64,000 bases of DNA from Gliomastix tumulicola (GCA_001599755.1 BCHX01000006.1:2157336-2221335), one strand, 5' to 3'. Counted from the first letter of the stretch, positions 41,859 through 53,963 are shown. The notes: a model not told the origin generated them from the letters alone. Numbers and translations are program-made.

Positions 41859-44800
41859 ATGTCGGGCCGGGAAGACAAGCCGAAACTGACAGTTCCCAAA
41901 TTCTCGTCCTTCAAACCCAAGCAGCCTGAGCACCCTGAGCCAGCAGGAAAGGACAGTTCAGGCGACGGGCGCGCAGACAAGAAGCGTCACCGCCACTCGC
42001 GCCGCGATGAGCATCGCTCTAAAAAGCCACGCCAGGACAGCGAGCAGCAGGAGGACCGCCATGGGCAATCTCGCCGCCCGGAGACCGAGAGAGGCTCCCG
42101 GCAGCCCAAGGAAGACACTGAGCGACGAAGGGCCCGGAGTCGAAGCCCTGGGAGTAGATCGGAATCTCGACGGTCAACCCAGACTGCCCGAGCACCACCT
42201 CTCAAGTCAGATCACTTCTTCTTCGACGTCAAAGGAGACCCCCTGATCATCAAGTACGGCGGAATCGAGCGCTCGAAGATTCCTGCCTATCGCAGATATG
42301 GACACGGCCGTGTTCTCGGCACACCAGGTCGACTTATCATCCACAGAGACGGGGCCAGGGACCAGTTCAGTCTGGTCATGCCGGGCGAGTCGGCTGCCTT
42401 CAAGGACAAGGATGGCTTGCATTCCAAGTCCTCGCGAACCAGGCGAAATCCAGTCCTTTTGAGGGCGCGGAAGGAAAGTGCACCTGAAGCGGATGGAGAC
42501 GGCTACATCGCTATCGGAAGCTCCAAGGAAAGCCGACGGCCATCCGACTCCGATTCCGACTCAGCGGACGCGGATGCAAACCCAGACTACCGTTCCATCG
42601 AAGGCAAAGCTAAACCGACAACCGGCGGTGCCCTCAGCTTTGACAGCGACCCCGACGAGTCCGACTCGGAGGATGAGCTGCCCCCGCTCGACCAAAGCAA
42701 TCCGCTGAAATGGCGCTCTATCCAGCTAAGCCGTCGCGTGAAGGACCATCCAGAGGACACTGCAGCGTGGATTGAGCTGGCGGATCACCAGGATGACCTA
42801 TTGAGAGCTGGGGAGACCCTTGATCATCAGGTTCTAGACAGTGAGGCTCACAGTTATGCGGAGATCAAGGTATCGATGCTTGAAAAGGCGCTGGCGCATG
42901 CCTCTGACCCGCAGCTTCGCCTCGAAGCCCTCATCTACCTCATGCGTGAGGGAATGAAGGTGTGGAACACAAAGACGGCTACAAACAGGTGGTCCGAGGT
43001 TCTCAAGGATGAAGGAGAAGACAACTTTGATCTGTGGAGGCTATATCTCGACTTCTCCATGTCGAACATTGCGTCTTTCCGGGTTGAGGAGATCAAGACC
43101 TTGATTCTGGACCGACTTAGCCGCTTGGTTGCGAAGCCCGAGTCTGATCCCAGTCAGACCTTCGGCCAAGCGATATACTTATTCCTCAGGGTCACCAAAT
43201 TTCTCCACGATGCTGGCTATCGAGAGCTGGCGGTTGCAGCGTGGCAAGCGATGCTTGAGATGACCTTCTTCAGGCCTTCTGGCCTTGACACCCCAAAGGC
43301 CGCAATGGAGGCCTTTGAGGAGTTTTGGGAGAGCGAGGCCCCACGTATAGGTGAACCAAACGCCTCTGGCTGGAAACAGTTCGCGGCATCACCCGGCGAT
43401 GCGCCAGACCCAGTCGAGTACAACCGGCCAGAGTTTGAGGAGACCAAGGACTCGTACAAAGCTTGGGCAAATGAAGAGCGATGGCAGGCTCAGAGAGCCA
43501 GCTTACCTGCCCGGACTCTGGATCAGGGAAACGACGAGGATCCTTATCGTGTGATCATGTTTTCCGATATTGCGCCGCTGCTCTTCCTCATACCGGACGC
43601 CTGGCTACCGCAGCTTGGACTTCAGCTGTTGAATGGATTCCTGATCTTTTCCGGGTTTGCGCCGCTTCCGACCGTTGATCAATGGACCACAATGGCTTTG
43701 CAGGATCCATTCATCGCCGACTTCAAAAACATATCCCCAAACCCCAGGAAAGAGGATGGCGTGGATGATCTGGAGGTGGCCAAGCGGATGCCCAATTTCT
43801 CACCCGCCTTGCTACATGCCGCAGCCACACCTGAGCTGCTATTCCCTGCCCCTGGTAATGGATGGTACCGGTCCCTTCATGCAGCAGGTCAGCACACTTC
43901 ACCAAAGGTAGAGCTGGTTCATCAAGTGTTTAGACAGTTTGTCCAAGCCAGAGTTCCGGTAGCCGAAGAGGACGTTGCGCTATGCTACATGTCCCTGAGC
44001 TCGATCCAGGAACCCTCCACTATAAAGAAAATTGCCAGGAGCTTATTGAAGCAATATCCAACCAGCTTTGCCCTCTACAATGGATATGCGCTAGCAGAGC
44101 ATGGCCGAGGGAACAAGGACGTCGCCAGAACAGTTCTCGCATCTGCAACAGACCTTGCATCAGTGAGTTGCCATTGTGCAATCGGCCGAGGTGTGAGTCT
44201 ACTGACCTCTTCTTCTAGAAAACGTCATCGAGCACCTTCACGGAAGAGCTCCGTCTATGGCGGACTTGGTCATGGGTTGAGCTCGAATCCGGAGCTCGGA
44301 ACTTGGCTGTGAAGCGCCTTTGCTCAAGCGTGGATGATTCACTTCGCAAGACGCCTGATGAAGACACCACGGTATCGTCAACATATATGCTCAAGGCCCA
44401 GCAGTCGTTTCAGGGAGGCTTTCAGCATCTCTGCTCAATAGGCGATGCGGATGGTGCTGAGATGCGGGCGGAGAGTCTGGCTCTGCTGGCATACCTGACG
44501 GCAGACGGTAGTACTGAGCCTAAGTCCTCAAATCAGGGCAATATTTCAGCGGCTATGCTCAGTATTGGGAGCAGTATCAAGGAACTGCGGACGCGAGACC
44601 ATGGAGGAAGCACTGCCCACGAGAGACTTGTGCAATTCGCGGCCAAGTTACTGTTCCTACATGCTGGCAGAGGGTGAGAAAGCACTACTTTATTCCCAAT
44701 CTGCGAGAAATATTCGGCTAACTGAGTTGCAGACCATATCGGAGAGATTACTTGCGCGAGCAGTTCTCTTCTTGGATAGGCGACTTTCCTCGAAACACGA

Positions 44801-45285
44801 TCCTTCTTTCTATGGTAGAATGGTCCGACTCGGGGCTACGGGTTGTTGACGAGACGCGTTCACTACTCTACGATCGAGTCCTCGTCAAGCCCCACGACTG
44901 CATCTCGAGCCGAGTATTCGCCATAGAGCATGAGATGCTTCGGGGCAACCCCAACACCACGAAAGTTGCCTACGAGCGGGCCGTCACCAGCGAAGTGGCC
45001 AAGAACAACGTGAGAATATGGATCGGCTACATCCGATTCTGCTACGAGCAGCGCAGCATGCGCCCGCAGGCCAAGGACGTCTTTTACAGGGCCCTGAGGC
45101 ACTGCCCCTGGTCCAAGGATGTGATGATGGAGGCATTTGGGACGCTCATCCGTGTCATGGAGTCGGAGGAGCTCAAGTCGATATTTGCGATGATGACGAG
45201 CAAGGGCCTAAGGGTACATGTCGACATAGACGAGTTTCTAGAGGCGAGACGTGCGGAGAGATCTGGGCGGCGGGCGAAAGGGTAG
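41859..45285 (+). CDS. NRDE-2 family RNA-surveillance protein (Nrl1-like)
   Basis: Exons 41859..44162, 44219..44673 and 44733..45285 (introns 56 and 59 nt) give 1103 aa. The first 120 residues are basic and Arg/Ser/Glu-rich (RS-like). The next conserved block includes DPLIIKYGGIERSKIPAYRRYG. The NRDE-2 domain proper starts at NPLKWRSIQLSRRVKDHPEDTAAWIELADHQDDLL, followed by HAT-like helical repeats to the end. In the family (human NRDE2, fission yeast Nrl1) it is nuclear and associates with the MTR4 helicase, splicing and small-RNA pathways. All junctions restore conserved text, for example GPYRRDYLREQF. The leader has a short upstream ORF. Confidence 0.9.
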
Positions 45286-45824
45286 CTGACTAGTTTGCAT
45301 CTACGTGATAGAAGCTACATGATCGACTGGCCGTGAGTATCAGACACTCGCCTTGGATGGGGTGACCTTTTTCTTAGTACTCTCCTCCGATGACACGCCG
45401 TCGTGGAGACGCGGGAGACAGGTCTCGCCCTGGAAGTGCTCGGAATAGGCAATATTTGCCGTCAGGGAGCCAACCAGAGAGCCGATCTGAAACAAGCCCG
45501 ACTTTAAGGGACTTTAAGACAGCTAACCAGGCAGTTTTCGGGTAGCAGCTACGGAGTTGGAGGGGTCTTCTTGGCCAATGGTGGGATGACGACATGGAGC
45601 GACTTGGAGACTCGGCGGGAGATATCTCGGAGAGTGGCATTTGGTGGGGTAGCATTAAGTCACTTTAAGTCACTACTACCTTTCAGGTAGTTCAAGCTTC
45701 ATGCTCTTGTGTAATTCACTGCCCCTCCTTTCTCGAGCTCAGCTTCCTTCCTCAACTGCTCCCTACCTTAGCTTCATCCCCTTCCAGTCACAGACTCAGC
45801 ATTTGCAATTGACAAACCGCAGCC
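45286..45824. other. Promoter region of S-formylglutathione hydrolase
   Basis: 539 bp with several ACTTTAAG words (about 45499-45520 and 45657-45675) and a CT-rich leader. An upstream ATG at 45701 opens a long frame overlapping the CDS out of frame, which I take as fortuitous. No separate gene. Confidence 0.45.
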
Positions 45825-46837
45825 ATGGCCTTCACCACCAACGCAACCATCACCACCTTCGGCGGCAAGCTCCTCAAGCTCACGCACCAGTCCGCCACGA
45901 CGGGCACGCCCATGAACCTCAACATCTTCCTGCCGCCCACCGCCAGCGCCGCCAAGCCCGCGCCCCTCCTCATCTACCTCTCGGGCCTCACCTGCACGCC
46001 CGACAACGTCACCGAGAAGGGCTTCCTCCACGCGCACGCCTCCTCCCTCGGCCTCGCCCTCCTCTTCCCGGACACCTCGCCGCGCCACCCGACCGAGTCG
46101 GCGCTCCCGGGCGAGAACGACGCCTACGACTTCGGCAGCGCGGCGTCCTTCTACATCGACGCGACGCGGGACCCCTGGAGGGGCAGCTACAAGATGGAGT
46201 CGTACCTCACGCGCGAGCTCCCCGGGCTCGTCTTCGACGCCTTCCCCGAGATCGACGGGAAGCGCGTGTCCATCTCCGGGCACTCGATGGGCGGGCACGG
46301 CGCCCTGACGCTGTACCTCAAGAATCCCGGCGCGTACAGGAGCGTGAGCGCGTGGGCGCCCATCTCGAACCCGAGCAAGTGCCCGTGGGGCGAGAAGGCC
46401 TTCTCGGGCTATCTGGGCGAGGACAAGGAGGAGTGGAAGAAGCATGATGCGACGGAGCTGCTCAAGGGGTGGAAGGGGCCGTTGAACGCTCTCATCGATG
46501 TGGTATGTTCTTTCTCTCTCCTGCTCTAGGAGTGGGGGGGGCCTTTGAAGAGGGTGGATAGAAGGGGTATTTTGCTAACAGCTACGGTGTAGGGGACCGG
46601 CGACAACTTCTACAAGCAGGGCCAGCTGCTGCCGGAGAACTTCGAGGCCGCTGCCAAGGAGAACGGCATCGACGGTCTGACGGTCCGGTACCAGGATGTG
46701 AGTTGACACCAGGACCTACTTCGAAGACGGGGGATGCTAATCTTGGGCCATAGGGCTACGACCACTCGTATTTCTTCATCTCAACATTCGGCGCTGACCA
46801 CGTCAAGCACGCGGCCAAGTTCCTCGGGCTCGCATAG
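45825..46837 (+). CDS. S-formylglutathione hydrolase (esterase D)
   Basis: Exons 45825..46502, 46593..46697 and 46754..46837 (introns 90 and 56 nt, both phase 0) give 288 aa, a usual length. It hydrolyses S-formylglutathione to formate and glutathione, the step after formaldehyde dehydrogenase in formaldehyde detoxification in the cytosol. The catalytic triad is readable: Ser154 in GHSMGGH, Asp230 in GTGDNF and His265 in GYDHSYFFIS. The oxyanion region LIYLSGLTC lies at about 49-57. Codons are strongly GC-ending, as for a well-expressed gene. The last exon encodes the short conserved end HAAKFLGLA. Confidence 0.95.
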
Positions 46838-47238
46838 GGGCTTAAGGATATCGTAATGAAAAATCTCGGTAAGCTATGAGGGAAACCTCCAAAGGCAGGC
46901 GGGTGTAGGACCAAAAGACATGGAGCAATCAATAATGCAATGTCACGAATGAGATGAGAACGGAAACATGGGCCCCTTTTGCAGACAATAACAAGAAATT
47001 GTCTTCAACTTAACTAATATTGCTTTCCGTAGAAATGTCTTCTAAACCTTGGAGCGTGATATTGTGGAAGATGCTAATCGGCTTTCGAGCAAGGAAATCT
47101 AATATAGATGTGCTAGAGTATAGCCCAGGAACTCGCTGAGATGAGGTGGCGATGATAACAATGAACAAAGTAATGAAGAAAGGGGTAATAACTGATGTTC
47201 CCGTGAGGGTAGGAATACTTCCAAGGCTGGTCCCAGCC
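46838..47238. other. Convergent intergenic region FGH/AFI1
   Basis: About 400 bp. The minus-strand frame 47010-47408 overlaps the AFI1 end and is hydrophobic in part, but it is not a convincing gene. 3' UTRs presumed. Confidence 0.5.
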
Positions 47239-49857
47239 TCAGCTAATCCGCCTGTCGAGTTCAGGCAAAGCCATTTGATGGTTGTGACCATCACTGCTAC
47301 GCCCAGCACCAGATCCGCGTTGGCTGTCTGCATCAGCCTCTCGACGGATGCGGTTGAAGGCCAGCTTCTCAAACCGCCCCAGCCCCCTCCACCAGTGCTG
47401 CCCGGCATCGTGCTCGGCTATCCGCTCCAACAGCTCTACCGTCTTTAGCCTGACGTCCTGGTCTTTGTGGAAGAGGCCGAGGGCGATATAAAACAGTCCC
47501 GCGTGCGATTCTGGCGCCACGCTTAGGAGGAGGCATATCTCGTCGTATGAATGTATGTGTTGAGCTAGGGTCAGGTAGATATCCCTGCTCTGGGATGGAG
47601 AGAGGCGCTGGACTCGCAGTCTATCATGAATATGGGCAACGTCCAGCCCTTTAAGTGGTCGTAATGTGTAGAACTGCGCAATATCCTGGAAAAGGTCAGT
47701 CAGGAAGTCTATCAAGAATCGTTGAATGCAAGCTCACCTGGATGAAGCTATAGTAGCTTCTAGTATTTCTCCAGCCTTCAATTCTCGTAACATTCCCAGC
47801 GAGTTCTTTCTGCTTGGCAGTATCGTCTGTCCAGACGAAACCATGCCCGCCGGCGCCAGGGAGTGTCATATCCTCATCCTCCATCCCGATATACAGTGCA
47901 CTAACACCATAGACGGCTTCCTCGAAGTGCGCCGCAATCCTCGTGAGCTTAGTGATCCAGTCCCGCCACTTGGCGCGAATAACACGCTCGCCGTGTCTGG
48001 CTGCAATACTTCGCAGGATGTCGCTCATAAAAGCCGAGTCTCCGGTGAGGTCTTGGTTCTGGTTTGCCGTTCCCGCGGCGATGCTGGCATACGACGGGTT
48101 CTGCTGCTGGAAGTAGACGAGGCCCTCCGTAGCTACTGAGGGCTCGATCTTGCTACTGATCTTGACCCGGCCGGTAGGCAGGTCGCAAAGGACATCCCAC
48201 CACTCAGGATGGAGCTCGAATGTCGGGTTCGTGACACCAGCTATGAACCCTGGCACGTTCAGCAAGTCGTCGATCTTGGTCAAATCTGTGTATGGAAACG
48301 CGTGACGAGTAAATCCCCGGAGCAGGCCACCCGATGCTAGCGAACAGGCTGCCAGAACAGCCTCAGCCACCTCGCCAGACGGCATGTTGTGGCCGAGGAA
48401 GATGATCCTCTTCTGTGTAAGGAGAGCATTGACAAGCACGATGATGGGATGGGTGCCTGTGCCGTTCGTCGTAAGATGAGCATGCAGCGGGAAAGGCTGG
48501 GGCGATTTGGCATGTGATTCGGAGAAGTTCTGGATCAGCTTGATCAGGGAGAAGTCACCAACCGTCTCGGGCATGACTGCAGTCGGGACTTTGACAGGGA
48601 CGGGAATTCCCTTGTAGACGACCTTGGTCTCAAACTCATGAGTGTCTCTCGGCACAGAGTAGACGAACTGTCCGCCCTCAATGTGGGCTCGAGTTCCGGT
48701 CCTAGAAATCCCGGGCTGTCGCGGCGGACTCTTTCTCCCGTCGATGGCAATGGCCGCAATTCCTTCGGCGTTGTCTTCGGCGATGCGCATTTGGATCATT
48801 TGCTCGAACTTCTCGACGAACAGATCCTTGTTGTCACTTGCTTGCAGAAGGTGCCTCTCAAGAAGACTCAGCTTCGGCATCAGCGACAGGTCCATGGCAT
48901 TGACTGCTTCGAAAAGCATCGCCAGCGTCTCTGGTACTGGCGATTTGAAGTATTCCTCCAGAGCAAGCAGCAAGAGTGGCTAGCCAATCATCAGCATGTT
49001 GTTACACCGACGGGGAAAGAGTAGGAGTGTAACCGTCGCAACCCACTCACCTTGTATATGTGTAGAAATGGATGGCGTGTGCAGATAGCCATGGCCTTGA
49101 CGACCGCCCCACGTTTCACGGTCTTGTCGTGTTTCGTGTTGACGAGATTTAGCACATATACCAGGGGAGGCCCTTCGCCCCCTTCCGGCTCGCTGTCCGT
49201 GGACTCGTCGCCGTCAGACAGGTCGTCTAGGTCGTCTTCGTCGTCTTCCCAGCCCTCCTCATCCTCTTCGTCAATGATCCCAGCAGCCCTATTCCGTCTC
49301 CTCCGCCGCCGTCTCCGCCTTTCCTCCTTCGCCAACCGCTCATGCTCCTCCTCTTCTTCGCTGCTCTCCTTATGCAAGAAGAAGATAGTCCAGTCCTGAT
49401 TCCGCGCATGCGCCTGGTCCGGGAGCATCAGCTCGGCCAACATGTTCTCGTCCCCGGTGATGGCCAAAGGGAACTGATGCTCCATGACCGGCCCTCGATC
49501 GATATCGAACGACGCAACCAGAATATACTCGACATGATTGTCACCGGATCCGCGCGGATACTGCGATCGGACCTTTCTATGCGACGTCGTCCTCCGCTGA
49601 GGGGGCGCCAGGGACGAATGTTGCGAGGACGGTCCGACAGAAGACGTCTTGGACTTCGAACTAGGGTTGGAGCCGCGATCTGGCTCCTGCACCGGCGGCT
49701 GCGGCGATCGGGGAGGTTTTGACACCTGCGATGGCGTTCTAGACGGAGGGAAAGACGAGAGCGACGTTCGACGGACGGTTGGAGGAGGAGGGAGGGAGCC
49801 TGTGGCCTGGCTCTGGTTGCTCTGCGTTCGCGCAATGTGAGGCATTGGGGTCCCCAT
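47239..49857 (-). CDS. AFI1: Afi1-like DENN-domain protein (Arf3-interacting)
   Basis: Exons 49857..49051, 48979..47738 and 47685..47239 (introns 71 and 52 nt, phase 0) give about 831 aa. The disordered Ser/Pro-rich N-terminus (1-105) leads into the conserved Afi1/DENN upstream block (VEYILVASFDIDRGPVMEHQFP). It is interrupted by a run of Glu, Arg and Asp/Glu (KEERRRRRRRRR to DDEDDLDDL). The second exon holds the DENN core (IIVLVNALLTQKRIIFLGHNMPSGEVAEAVLA). In yeast, Afi1 binds Arf3 and localises to sites of polarised growth, and related proteins act in vesicle traffic. The C-terminus after about residue 760 is helical. The end (PELDRRIS) may be wrong if a further small exon exists. Confidence 0.83.
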
Positions 49858-51051
49858 GGTGCTGAGACTACCAGAAACTGGTAGATGAGAGTTCGTATAA
49901 GTCGCCTAGACTATCATCGGGTTCGCATATCGATCGAATATGTCTGTCGTAGAATCGTAATGCCCAGCGCAAGTCTGGAGGGCAGAGATGCATGCAACGT
50001 CGTCTGCCATTCGCTACCGACGCTGTGTTCAAGCCATAAACTTCTAGGCGCGATAGAACGACGCCTGATCAGAGCAGACCGCCAGCTTCCTGGGAGAATC
50101 AGTAGCAGCTCCGGCCGTCTGGTCTTTTCTCTCAGGATCGTGAATCGGGGACACTGGGAATGGACGTTGAAGAGGGGAGCCCCTCCCGACTTCTTCTGTG
50201 GGTGGACCCCTGAAACTCAGTAATGGAAATGATATAGACAGGGCAGAAGAGAAGGAGCGGGAATACGTCTTCCACTCGGGATAAGCTCCAGTCCGGCCCA
50301 AGGGAGGGGGTTTGGCTATGAAATCGACCGTTGGATATGCACGATATGCACGACATGCAAACTGCTCGTGGCCCAGAGAATGCGATGCAGGCAATTGCAG
50401 GACACCCTGAAACAGCATGCGCCCGGCTGTTAGCGCACTAAAAAGGGGTCGATATCTGGCGCCATCTTTCCTCCATCTCCGCCAATGTGGGGAGGCTTCT
50501 GCAGGCGGGGGGAACACAAGAAGCGCCACTGACAGCGGTTGGAAGGCATTGGATGTGAGTATCTTCTGGATGTTCAATGCGAGAGTACGGATACGAATGG
50601 TGGTCCATTTGGCTTTAGCGATTTATAACGAACGCTTATCACACCCTTACCCCTCGATTCTATTTTTGTCAATCGCATGGGCCATAGGTAGTAAGTAGTT
50701 CGTGTTCACTCTCAGACATGTGGTGTCTCCCGCCACATTATGCTGTGGCGCGGAAGGCTAGCAGCCAGACCAATCAGCGCGCTGGAGGCTGCTCCCCACT
50801 TATGCAAGGCTGGGTTGTCATGACGGTTGGGCAGGCTTGATTTGTTTACTTTCCCAAGCCTAGCCCACCACCACCACAGCACTCCAGATCCTCGCCTTCT
50901 ATATCCCGAGAACCACACCATCTGTCCCCGATACTTGCAGCGTCACACAACCATCAAATCGACGATTTCCTAGTCCTCAACACAGCCTTCACCTCACTCT
51001 CACACCTCGAAACACCAGCATACCCACCCGTGGACCCAGTGGCCCGGCAAC
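49858..51051. other. Divergent promoter region AFI1/RLC1
   Basis: 1.2 kb between start codons. It contains G/C-rich and CT-rich stretches before the RLC1 start. Minus-strand frames around 50044-50577 are not convincing as genes. Confidence 0.45.
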
Positions 51052-52044
51052 ATGGTATGGAAGCAATGGCTATCCCTACCGTTCCTTCGCACAGTAATGG
51101 ACTAACACTGCCCGTGCCAGTCTGCGCCCATTGCCTATAAGCCATCGCCTTTGAGCTATGGCTCTCCTCCCACCCGCAACTCTCCCTTCAGACGAGCCGA
51201 GTCGCCCGCATCCCCATCCCCCCTACGACACACAACACCTACAGGCTCACCTACCAAGGGCGCCCCAGGCCGCTTGAACGAGACATCGAGGTTCGCCCGA
51301 CCGACCACACCCACCAGCAGTACACAGGAGACGTGGACGCCCAGGGCTCAGGGCTCACCGACGCGAGAGATGACCTCGTCTCCCCGCCAGGCTCCTAGGG
51401 CCGCCACAGCTAAGGCTCTTGGCCACGGCAACGCGCTGTCGCAGCTCCAGCCAGCACAAGTCCGTACGCTGCGAGACGGATTTCAGATCCTCGATCGGGA
51501 CTGCGATGGTGTGGTGAACCGTGAGGATGTGGCCGACATGCTCAATCAGCTCGGTAGGTTCACGGATCCTAGAGTACCATCCGGAACACAGGCAGGACTG
51601 GGTAGCTAACCGCACTGCTCAGGCCTTCCGTCAAGCTCGACCGAGGTGTCGCAGTTCTTCCCCCCATCAGCACCACAGACGATTTCTCTCGCCGCGTTCC
51701 TGAACTCCCTGGCAGAGAAACTGGCAGCACTCTCTCCCATGGCAGAAATGCTGTCTGCTTTCTCGGCATTCGACGATGACGACAGTGGCCAGGCCAACGT
51801 GGCAGAGCTTCGTGATGCCCTGCTCAACACCGCGCCCGAGCCCGGTGAGAGAGCCCTCACCGCAGCTGAGGTCGACAAGGTCATGGAAGGGTTCACCGGC
51901 AGGCGAGCATTTAACAGAAACATGAACGCCCAGCTAGGTGCCAAACGGGGCGAAGTCTTCAAGTACCAGGAGTTTGTGAACTCTCTAACCGGACCTGCGA
52001 ATGGGAGCTCTGAAGGAGGATCTCGGGATGCCTCTGAGGACTGA
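51052..52044 (+). CDS. RLC1: Myosin regulatory light chain (EF-hand)
   Basis: Exons 51052..51054, 51121..51553 and 51623..52044 (introns 66 and 69 nt) give 285 aa. The first coding exon is only ATG, followed by GTATGG. Exon 2 starts SAPIAYKPSPLSYGS. A long Ser/Pro/Thr-rich N-terminal extension (1-100) with RxxSP-type sites precedes the EF-hand half: QVRTLRDGFQILDRDCDGVVNREDV (first EF loop DRDCDGVVNRED) and a second, degenerate loop DDDDSGQANVAE. Regulatory light chains bind the myosin II neck and are controlled by phosphorylation of the N-terminal extension. The length of the extension exceeds that of yeasts. The ATG-only exon is unconfirmed. Confidence 0.82.
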
Positions 52045-52425
52045 GCGACTGGATGAGGAGCTGGGAGGCGCGATGTCACGAGACTGGATCTCTCATTCGT
52101 CCCTATGAACATTATGACGATTGTTATTCGTGTTGGGTTTCAATTTTGGGTATGAGTTGGAAGCGTCTATAGGGTAGGCCTTATTCATCTTAGTTGAGGT
52201 GGTGTTCGATAATTGAGAATTGGGCTGTTGGATATTCATCAATTTTTGCCTTGGACGCCCTTAGCTTTCTGTATGCTTGCTTCATTGAAACAGTGACCTT
52301 GCCATGAAGAGAAAGCGCATGCTCGAACAATCACACCGTCCTGATAGGTTTGTGTCGTTTGAGAGGTTGACTGCGTGCTAAGGGTAGTTGATGCGCTGTC
52401 GCATTGGTTTTATTCGATTGAAATC
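52045..52425. other. 3' flank of RLC1 before the transposon relic
   Basis: About 380 bp of 3' UTR-like sequence. It ends where base composition drops to AT-rich at the transposon border near 52426. Confidence 0.55.
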
Positions 52426-52427
52426 TA

Positions 52428-52465
52428 CGGAGAACAATATCAAAAGTCTTACATTACGCCAAGGC
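52428..52465 (+). repeat. Left terminal inverted repeat of the Tc1/mariner relic
   Basis: 38 bp starting CGGAGAAC and ending CGCCAAGGC. It matches the reverse complement of the right end at 32 of 38 positions. All six differences are transitions (C/T or A/G). Confidence 0.85.
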
Positions 52466-53923
52466 CCTGCCCCACCTATAAAGGCAGGGATTATGCCCAC
52501 TAAATTTATATAAGGGAATTCCCCTCTTCCACCACACAACCTAGCCTTAATCAACCAATAAGATAATAATAATACCTCTAAATCCTAAGATCACATAGCA
52601 TACCTCTATTATAGCGTTAAAGGCCTAATCTAGGAAAACAACAAGAGAGATAGCCTTCCTAACTAGGATTTTAGCTAGTTTAATTAATTAAATCTACACA
52701 AGGGCTATTAAATAAGGCTTTAACCTAAATTAAATACCACTTATTATATAAGATAACTATATTTATAATACCCCTTGATCTAGCTAGCTAAAGGTTTAAA
52801 TAGATAAGGCTATTAAAAGGTCACTTACTAAAATATACCTTAATCACTATAGCTAAGAGAAGATATATATTAATATTACTAGGGAGCTTAGTAATAAAGG
52901 TATCTTAATCTTAGCTATAAATATCTAGTAGATTCTATAAAAGGCTAGGCTATAGAAAATAAAGCTAATAAGGAAGCCTAGGTTAACACTAAAGATAAGG
53001 AAGGAATAACTTAAATAGTATAAAACCTACACCTACTAGACCCTTAAGGACTAGAAGAATATTATCTAATTAAATAAGATATTTATAATTATACTATATT
53101 ACTAAAGAAGCTATTAAGTATAATATATAAAGGATAAGGTATTTCTTTAAAGTATAATATAAAAAAGGTAAAAGGGCTCTTATAAGTTCATATTCTAGGG
53201 CTACTTTATATATAATCTCAAGGGCCCTTACCACTACTAGGCTCTAGAGACTACTACTAAGAAATAAACCTCTAAGAAAGAGATCACCAAGTTAAATAAA
53301 GCCCTTAAACTAGAGGCTTATTATAATTAGGAACTTAAAAATAAAATAATACACCTTAGGCTTTATTAGAAGCTAGGTTAAAAGCTAACTTTCCACTTTA
53401 ATAGTAAATCTAGCAAGCTCTCACACAGTAAGAAAGGCAATATTAACTAGTAGCACTATCAGCAGACTATCTTACTACCCAAGTTAATCCTATTTATAAA
53501 GACCTACCTTATTAAGAGGCCTAGCATAATTATACAAGAAGATAAGGCTCTAGCCTATAATTACTACATCTAATAGTAGATTTATAATACCTATTACATT
53601 TAATACCTCCTTTAGTGCCCTAACTCACTAGACCTTAATATAATTAAACTAACTTAGTTTTAAATAAAATAAACTACTATAAAGAAGGGTGCCCTAAAAA
53701 GCAAGGCTAAGGGCATTAAGGCCTAGGTTAGGGCTTAGGCCCTCCTCAATTAGGCTTAAATTCAGGCTTAGATTAAACATATTCCTCGCCATATCCAAGA
53801 GGTCATTAGGTTAAAGGGGGGGAATAAGTATAAGGAAGGCCAGGAAAAGGTACCTATAAACACAGCTTAATTCCTTAGTAAATTATATACCTTTCCCCCC
53901 TACTTCACGCTAGCCGCTAGCAT

Positions 53924-53961
53924 GCCTTGGCGCAACGCAAGACTTTTAATATCGTTCTCCA
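53924..53961 (-). repeat. Right terminal inverted repeat of the Tc1/mariner relic
   Basis: 38 bp. Read on the minus strand it starts TGGAGAAC and ends CGCCAAGGC. It retains the G's that are A in the left copy. Confidence 0.85.
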
Positions 53962-53963
53962 TA

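Larger units (their letters stand above)
52426..53963 (+). mobile_element. RIP-degraded Tc1/mariner DNA transposon
   Basis: A 1534-bp element (52428..53961) flanked by TA target duplications (52426-27, 53962-63) and bounded by 38-bp terminal inverted repeats. It is very AT-rich and has no long open frame. Transposase text survives in the plus direction with stops mainly at former CAG/CAA codons. A helix-turn-helix segment (KTTREIAFLTRI) lies near 52635, and KERLK lies near 53000. QEDKALAYNYYI lies near 53540, matching the Tc1 second-Asp block, and CPNSLDLN lies near 53615. Damage is C-to-T and G-to-A, as expected from repeat-induced point mutation. I infer a dead, non-autonomous relic. Confidence 0.85.

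Noticed and set aside
45701..46447. ATG-initiated 248-codon frame overlapping the S-formylglutathione hydrolase start
   Set aside because: The product is His/Arg/Pro-rich as out-of-frame GC-rich DNA gives, while the other frame has a full catalytic triad. It would matter only if the transcript starts upstream of 45701.
47010..47408. Partly hydrophobic 132-codon minus-strand frame at the AFI1 3' end
   Set aside because: It overlaps the last AFI1 exon in another frame and has no independent start context. It could only matter if AFI1 has an extra terminal exon.
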